Source: Datura wrightii | Taxonomy: Eukaryota; Streptophyta; Magnoliopsida; Solanales; Solanaceae | DNA length: 64,000 nucleotides | NCBI GenBank assembly: GCA_035772735.1 | Contig: JASDFA010000027.1 | Coordinates: 33,648,001 to 33,712,000 of the forward strand | Direction of reading: 5' to 3' | In this document: positions 60,613 through 64,000 of the stretch, one piece after another | Position numbering within the stretch: position 1 is the first letter of the stretch | Layout of the letters: the number at the start of each line of letters is the position of its first letter | Notes under the pieces: model-generated | Seen by the model: the letters and a program-made list of their open reading frames with translations, nothing else | Databases searched by the model: none | Told to the model about the DNA's origin: nothing | Translations under genes and position numbers: made by a program

Positions 60613-62207
60613 TGACGTGCCCGATTCGCGCGTCCACAAGTGTACGGGTCGTGCAAGTAATATAGTGGCTCTTTTTAAGAACCGGATTGTCGAACCCACA
60701 AGGACTGGACCCATTCCTCTAACTATCCATTTCTAGTGTGATCTTAAATACCTCAAGTGTTGGTTATAGACATTTTCGATCGAGATTAATTAAGTCTAAG
60801 TTTGGGTCAACTAAGTATTCCAAAATTACTCTAGGAGCAACATAGAGTTAAAACCAATTAATCATGCGATATTACGATTTGCAATGGGTTAAGCATGGAA
60901 CTATCAATTTTTATTTCACATAATTAGAATTGCATGTTTATGGTCTTTCGAGCCTCTAAACACAGCAATCTAGCCTCACTGCATCAATGTGAGCGAGGAG
61001 TTTAATTTTCTAGTCGCGGGCAATCAATTATGTTGTGGTTTACGGGGAAACGATTAGGGACTTTCGTGCGTCTAACCATTTAACTCAACTTAGCCTCACA
61101 ACTACTTCTTCGAGTGGTGATGTGACATCCCAAGTTGGTCTTTCATAACCCCCGTGTGTCAACCAAGCACGATGTTAGGTATATTTCTATCCTGACATAA
61201 AAATCTCTCCCGAGATACAAACATGCTCCTTACATTCTCATGTCCTGACCTAGGTAATGCTTTCTCAAGATATTACTCAAGCTAACAAATATGCTTTCAT
61301 GGTGATCAATCATAAAAACAACCAACAATCCAGAATGCAAGACGAGAACAACAATCAATAACTTAATTCCAAAACAAATTCATAAAAGCACAATCATAAT
61401 TCATGGCTTCAACCCTAGAGGAAGGGTTCTTGCCATTCATGTTCGTAAAACTACAATTAACTAATACTAAACTAACATACTTACATGAATTTGGTAGATG
61501 AGAAGGGAATTTGATAAACCCTAGATGAGTTCTCCCACTTATCCCTTCACTCCTAGGTGGTTTTTCAGAATAAAATCGTGACAAATGATTTTAGGAGCTA
61601 AGGGTCCTATTTATAGTAAATGGAAAACGTGCTTAATTTAGCCTGTCATGGAACGGCTCCGTGTCACGGAGTGTATCGCGGAGCATTGCCTCCGTGACAC
61701 AGAGGCAACGCGAAAGCTCTCTAGAAAGTGCCTCCGGAAACCAAGATGCCGAGGGTCACCGCGCTGGCCAACGTGACTCACTGCTCATGCAACGTGATGG
61801 CATGCTGCTGGCGCGCAGCTGGCCTAGTGTGGCACGGCGCTGGCGCGCTGGATTTCTGCCTACTGCTGCCTGCTGCTGCATTTTCTTGTGCGCCTGGCAT
61901 AGGCATAGCACGGCGCTGGGTGCGGCACACGCACAACGTGGCACGCTGCCTGGCGCGGCCAGCCTTGCCAAGGCATGCTCCTTGCCGACTTTGGCCAATT
62001 GCTTCCACTCCATTCCTTTCTTTCACCAACTTGTGAATTAGTTCCTCAAAATCCTTGAAACCTACAAAACAAAGACTAATCATGTTGGTTAGCACATATA
62101 TTCACATTTATATAAAATCACATGAAAGTATGTAAAATAACTTAGATAAACAAGACTACATTAAGGTATAAAGCGTATCTCGGGCATGCTATTTTTGCCC
62201 GTGATCA
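60613..62207 (-). repeat. 3' LTR of Athila-type element 2
   Basis: Plus strand TGACGTGCCC to GTGATCA (minus-strand start TGATCACGGGC), 1,595 bp, inserted in pol of E after ATACC. Same LTR layout as element 1 but clearly diverged. The TATA box is TATAAATA on the minus strand (61608-61615). ORF-like stretches at 61661-62095 are GC-rich U3, not a gene. Confidence 0.8.
61661..61700 (-). promoter_or_regulatory. Inverted-repeat module upstream of TATA (third copy)
   Basis: Arms GTGTCACGGA (61661-61670) and TCCGTGACAC (61691-61700). Read on the minus strand (the LTR sense) the loop is GGCAATGCTCCGCGATACAC, which differs from the loop at 47137-47156 only by transitions. It lies about 45 bp upstream of the TATA box in LTR sense. 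Confidence 0.75.
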
Positions 62208-64000
62208 CAACCCCACAGTTTAAAGCCTTGTTCGTCCTCGAACAACCTTTTACATATCATACATATGGAGACTCCCACATAACTAATTTGGCAAGATAAT
62301 TCAAGCTATGGCTATAATGATTACGTAAGATAACAAGCTAAAGATAGAGCATACACAATTTAATCACCGAGATGAAATACAACGATGCTAAGACTTCTTA
62401 ACCTCAAGAATCGACTCTCAATCTTAGCAAACTCGTGCAAATCAACTAATTAAGAAATCCCACATGAATTATATCCTTCATTCAACATGTGCCCCTCACG
62501 GAAAGAGAGTTACCCAATCACACGCAAAAATCATTTTTACATCACAACATGTGTGGGCAAATAAATAGAATTTTACTCACTATCACAAAGAATTGACATG
62601 CATCATGTAATGACCCATAAGCTTGCCCTTAGTGTTTGATTCCACTCATTTAAGGATGTGTGAATGTAAGATCAGGTAGGACTTAATGGGTTGTAATGTA
62701 GGCTAAGGGACAGGTAGGTACTATTATGGCCAGTAATAGTGACTATCTTTCCTAAGCGCTTTTAATACATTACGCCCTCCTTACGAACTTCCCTTCCCTT
62801 ACTTTACCTTTTTCTCCTTTCATCTTTCTTGTTCCTCTTATGTTCCCCCATTTCTTTAGGCACTTTTGACTTATTAGTAAGGAGTTCTATAAATAATTTT
62901 TCATTAATTTGTTTTCTTGCTCCTTACTAATACTCAACCATTTTCACGCATGTGCACCTTTGTCCTTTTCTCACTTCTACAACTTGCTACTTTTCCTTTC
63001 TTTTCACTCCTTTACTCTTTCATATTTTTCCACTCAAGCGCTTAGGAGTTTTGGATCAAACACAAGGCTACTGAAAGAAAAAGGATTAAGCTTATGTTGC
63101 AGCTGTCAAAGAATAGGCTCAAGGCTCAACGGGGCTAACTAGGATTAATTTCTCAAGGTAGGTAAAATGAGGGATAACAATTTGGTTCATTCAAAGAAAT
63201 GCCTATATCATTTCCTACAATTAACATCCTTCATTTCGTTTTATAAACACACCAGGCAAGTTCTAGACATTCCACAATGGCACATAATACTCAAAAACCT
63301 TACACTCATGGAACATGCTCAAATCAAGACATATTCATCAGACTCTTACTCAGCTAATCGCAAGAATTCAGAATTAAGCTTCAATCATATTGAGTCAAAT
63401 TCAAGAGCTTAAGTGTCTCAAACAAAGTTATACAATTGCATGCTTCACACTGAACATACTTGCATCTTCCAATCACGTATAGCACATAACAAGAACATCA
63501 AGCACCATATAGTTATGGTTTCAAAAACCCATCACCTACCGACTAATTTTTCCTCAAGACGGTCGTCATCCATCCATCGTCGGAAACAGTCCCTAACTAT
63601 GACTAAAACACTATATACAGACAAAGGAAAGAAAAAGAAAAATTTTTATTCTTCGGTTCAAAGACCCCCCGTCGGAAAAGAACCGGCAAGAAAAACCAAC
63701 GGGTGATGAAGTCATGCTTGATTCACAAAAAATTTTCAAATTTTTCAAATTTTGAAGCATTACATTCACCAAAAATCATTAACCACAAAAATTTTGAGAT
63801 TTTTCTCACCCCACACTTAAATCATGCTATGTCCTCATAGCATTAAGTTAACATTCAAAGGATGAGAAATACTCCCTGAGCCTCTATGCCAAGCTAAAAG
63901 CATGTTGTCCTTTCAAGTTCCAGAGATGGGTGTTTGACCCCACACTTCTTCTATTCCATGCTCTTTAGCTTCCACCTTCTCGGTACTCAGACTTCCCGCC
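62208..64000 (-). mobile_element. Athila-type element 2, noncoding 3' region, cut by window edge
   Basis: Begins with purine tract CTGTGGGGTTG (minus). The remainder follows 50511-52270 of element 1 section by section without a credible coding frame. Its gag and 5' LTR, if present, lie beyond 64000. Confidence 0.7.

Noticed and set aside
61661..62095. Overlapping 85-126 codon frames on both strands, Ala/Arg/Cys rich
   Set aside because: They coincide with the GC-rich U3 of an Athila-type LTR; frames on several strands at once are a composition effect.
1..64000. tRNA, rRNA, CRISPR or operon-type bacterial genes
   Set aside because: None could be seen. The only tRNA-like text is the short primer sites (27890, 44537, 54971), which are retroelement features.

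Overview
The window looks like plant nuclear heterochromatin, most likely from a nightshade-type (Solanaceae) genome. I infer this from the retroelement families and from the absence of any intact host gene. Nearly all of it consists of transposable elements nested inside one another. I see no rRNA, tRNA, CRISPR array or bacterial-type gene. Every coding trace is a retrotransposon gag or pol remnant, and nearly all carry stops or frameshifts.

Layout, left to right. 1-3146: the 3' end of a plus-strand Ty3/gypsy chromovirus (integrase C-terminus with chromodomain, purine tract, 3' LTR). 3147-3492: the probable right end of a hAT-type DNA transposon. 4485-9420: a decayed plus-strand Ty1/copia element, split at 6500-8588 by a solo Ty3-type LTR with a target duplication. 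10191-12449: the 5' part of another Ty3-type LTR, cut by minus-strand element A. A (12450-18933) carries 3' LTR, integrase, RNase H, RT, protease and part of gag. A's gag is cut by minus-strand element B (18934-46545). B's own 3' LTR is split by a Helitron (19087-37657), and the Helitron holds a full-length plus-strand Ty3 element C (25392-35378) flanked by a perfect TGAAC duplication.

Beyond B, the rest of A's gag resumes at 46546. It is interrupted by an Athila-type solo LTR (46691-48108, perfect ATAGT duplication) and ends at about 48272. There it is fused to a fragment of another minus-strand chromovirus, D. D is split by a complete Athila-type element (48927-56574) that has gag and protease but no RT, RNase H or integrase. 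After D comes a plus-strand gag scrap with an internal duplication (57312-57836). Next is the 3' LTR and pol end of minus-strand element E (57837-60612), cut by a second Athila-type element that runs off the right edge.

The insertion order is therefore readable: LTR F, then A, then B, then Helitron, then C. The most unusual signal is not a gene. Three LTRs from at least two lineages carry the same roughly 42-bp inverted-repeat module (arms GTGTCAYGGA and TCCRTGACAC around a conserved loop), always just upstream of the TATA box. Other LTRs here carry a different CpG-rich palindrome (ACCACGANTCGTGGT) in many copies. No gene network operates here: the coding parts are fossil replication machinery of elements that copy through RNA (gag, protease, RT/RNase H, integrase) or by rolling circle (Helitron).
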